From contig JAGWVG010000071.1 of assembly GCA_018970965.1 (NCBI GenBank), positions 1 through 8,112 of the forward strand: 8,112 bases of DNA, given 5' to 3'. The position numbers were made by a program, and so were the translations under genes. The stretch comes from Alphaproteobacteria bacterium. GTDB lineage: Bacteria > Pseudomonadota > Alphaproteobacteria > Sphingomonadales > Sphingomonadaceae. The notes beneath the pieces were generated by a model. It was not told where the DNA came from and ran no database searches. It was given only the letters and a program-made list of their open reading frames with translations. Positions 7,298 through 8,112 of the stretch are shown one piece after another. Positions within the stretch are counted from its first letter, which is position 1. Every line of letters begins with the position of its first letter.

Positions 7298-8112
7298 ATG
7301 AGCAATTATCGTATTCAGGGCGCCACAGGCGAATGGGAAGTGGTGATCGGGCTGGAAGTCCATGCCCAGGTCGTCTCTCAGGCCAAGCTGTTTTCGGGCG
7401 CGGCAACGGCATTTGGGGCAGAGCCTAACACGCAAGTCTCGCTGATTGATGCCGCCATGCCGGGCATGTTGCCGGTGCCGAATAAGGAATGCATCCGCCA
7501 AGCGGTGCGCACGGGCATTGCCATCAACGCTGAGATCAATCGCTGGAGCCGGTTTGACCGCAAGAATTATTTCTATGCGGATTTGCCGCAGGGTTATCAG
7601 ATTTCGCAGCTCTACCACCCGCTGGTGGGTGAAGGCCATTTGGATATTGATGCCGATGAAAAGGCGGGCATTGCCGAAGCCAAGCGCATTGGCATTGAGC
7701 GCATCCATGTGGAGCAAGATGCTGGCAAGCTGATGCATGATCAGCACCCGACGCGATCTTATGTCGATCTCAATCGGTCGGGCGTGGCGCTGATGGAAAT
7801 CGTCTCGCGCCCCGATATGCGCTCCCCAGCCGAAGCCGGCGCCTATCTGCGCAAGCTGCGCTCGATCCTCCGTTATGTCGGCTCATGCGATGGCAATATG
7901 GAAGAAGGATCAATGCGGGCGGACGTCAACGTTTCGGTTCGCCGTCCGGGCGATGAATTTGGCACGCGCACCGAAACCAAAAACGTCAATTCAGTCCGCT
8001 TTGTGATGCAGGCCATTGAGCATGAAGCGCAACGCCAAGTCGATGTGATCGAAGCGGGCGGCAAAGTGGTTCAGGAAACGCGGCTGTTCAATCCGGATAC
8101 GGGCACGACACG
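7298..8112 (+). CDS. gatB: Asp-tRNA(Asn)/Glu-tRNA(Gln) amidotransferase subunit B, N-terminal part (cut by right edge)
   Basis: The kinase/transamidase subunit of GatCAB. It activates the misacylated Glu or Asp on the tRNA with ATP and transfers ammonia supplied by GatA. The first 271 codons are visible, a little over half of a typical GatB. The GatB/GatE catalytic domain is clear: VIGLEVHAQ (Glu20, His22, candidate metal ligands), [17 protein letters not shown], the strongly conserved [18 protein letters not shown], then [14 protein letters not shown] (Glu139), [17 protein letters not shown] (Glu167) and [14 protein letters not shown]. The C-terminal tRNA-binding helical and YqeY-like domains lie beyond the window. 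The ATG follows the gatA stop after one base and has only a weak Shine-Dalgarno sequence, so coupled translation is likely. At residues 48-51 the sequence is SLID, where many bacterial GatB proteins have CPVC. Confidence 0.96.
   Translation, partial: MSNYRIQGATGEWEVVIGLEVHAQVVSQAKLFSGAATAFGAEPNTQVSLIDAAMPGMLPVPNKECIRQAVRTGIAINAEINRWSRFDRKNYFYADLPQGYQISQLYHPLVGEGHLDIDADEKAGIAEAKRIGIERIHVEQDAGKLMHDQHPTRSYVDLNRSGVALMEIVSRPDMRSPAEAGAYLRKLRSILRYVGSCDGNMEEGSMRADVNVSVRRPGDEFGTRTETKNVNSVRFVMQAIEHEAQRQVDVIEAGGKVVQETRLFNPDTGTT

Noticed and set aside
1..8112. Mobile element, defence system, CRISPR array, phage or other undescribed system
   Set aside because: All coding space belongs to matB, pepN, priA and gatCAB. 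There are no tandem or spaced direct repeats, transposase, integrase, tRNA or target-site duplication, and no unassigned gene.

Overview
The window holds part or all of six ordinary bacterial housekeeping and central-metabolism genes. The organism is very probably an alphaproteobacterium. GatA, GatB, PriA and PepN all read as alphaproteobacterial forms; for example, GatB has the mitochondrial/alphaproteobacterial type of N-terminal loop. The PriA and PepN N-termini look sphingomonad-like to me from memory, but I cannot confirm an order. Coding density is very high and there is only one real intergenic region.

Layout. Positions 1-594 (+) hold the C-terminal part of a malonyl-CoA synthetase (matB), cut by the left edge. 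It converges on pepN (minus strand, 3' end at 601), with only 6 bases between the two stop codons. pepN (M1 aminopeptidase N) lies directly downstream of priA (replication-restart helicase PriA, minus strand, 3219-5384), and the two probably form a priA-pepN transcription unit. A 143-base divergent intergenic region (5385-5527) separates priA from gatC. Then gatC (5528-5815), gatA (5815-7296) and gatB (from 7298, cut by the right edge) run on the plus strand, with a 1-base overlap and a 1-base gap between genes.

How the genes work together. GatC, GatA and GatB form one enzyme, the tRNA-dependent amidotransferase that makes Gln-tRNA(Gln) and/or Asn-tRNA(Asn) from the misacylated precursors. 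PriA restarts stalled replication forks. PepN trims peptides in the cytosol. MatB activates malonate to malonyl-CoA. The last three have no evident functional link to one another or to GatCAB.

I found no mobile element, CRISPR array, tRNA or rRNA gene, phage gene or uncharacterised gene, and no sign of a new system. The least explained sequence is a short perfect palindrome in the priA/gatC intergenic region. The remaining observations concern start codons, gene junctions and one family-level sequence variation.
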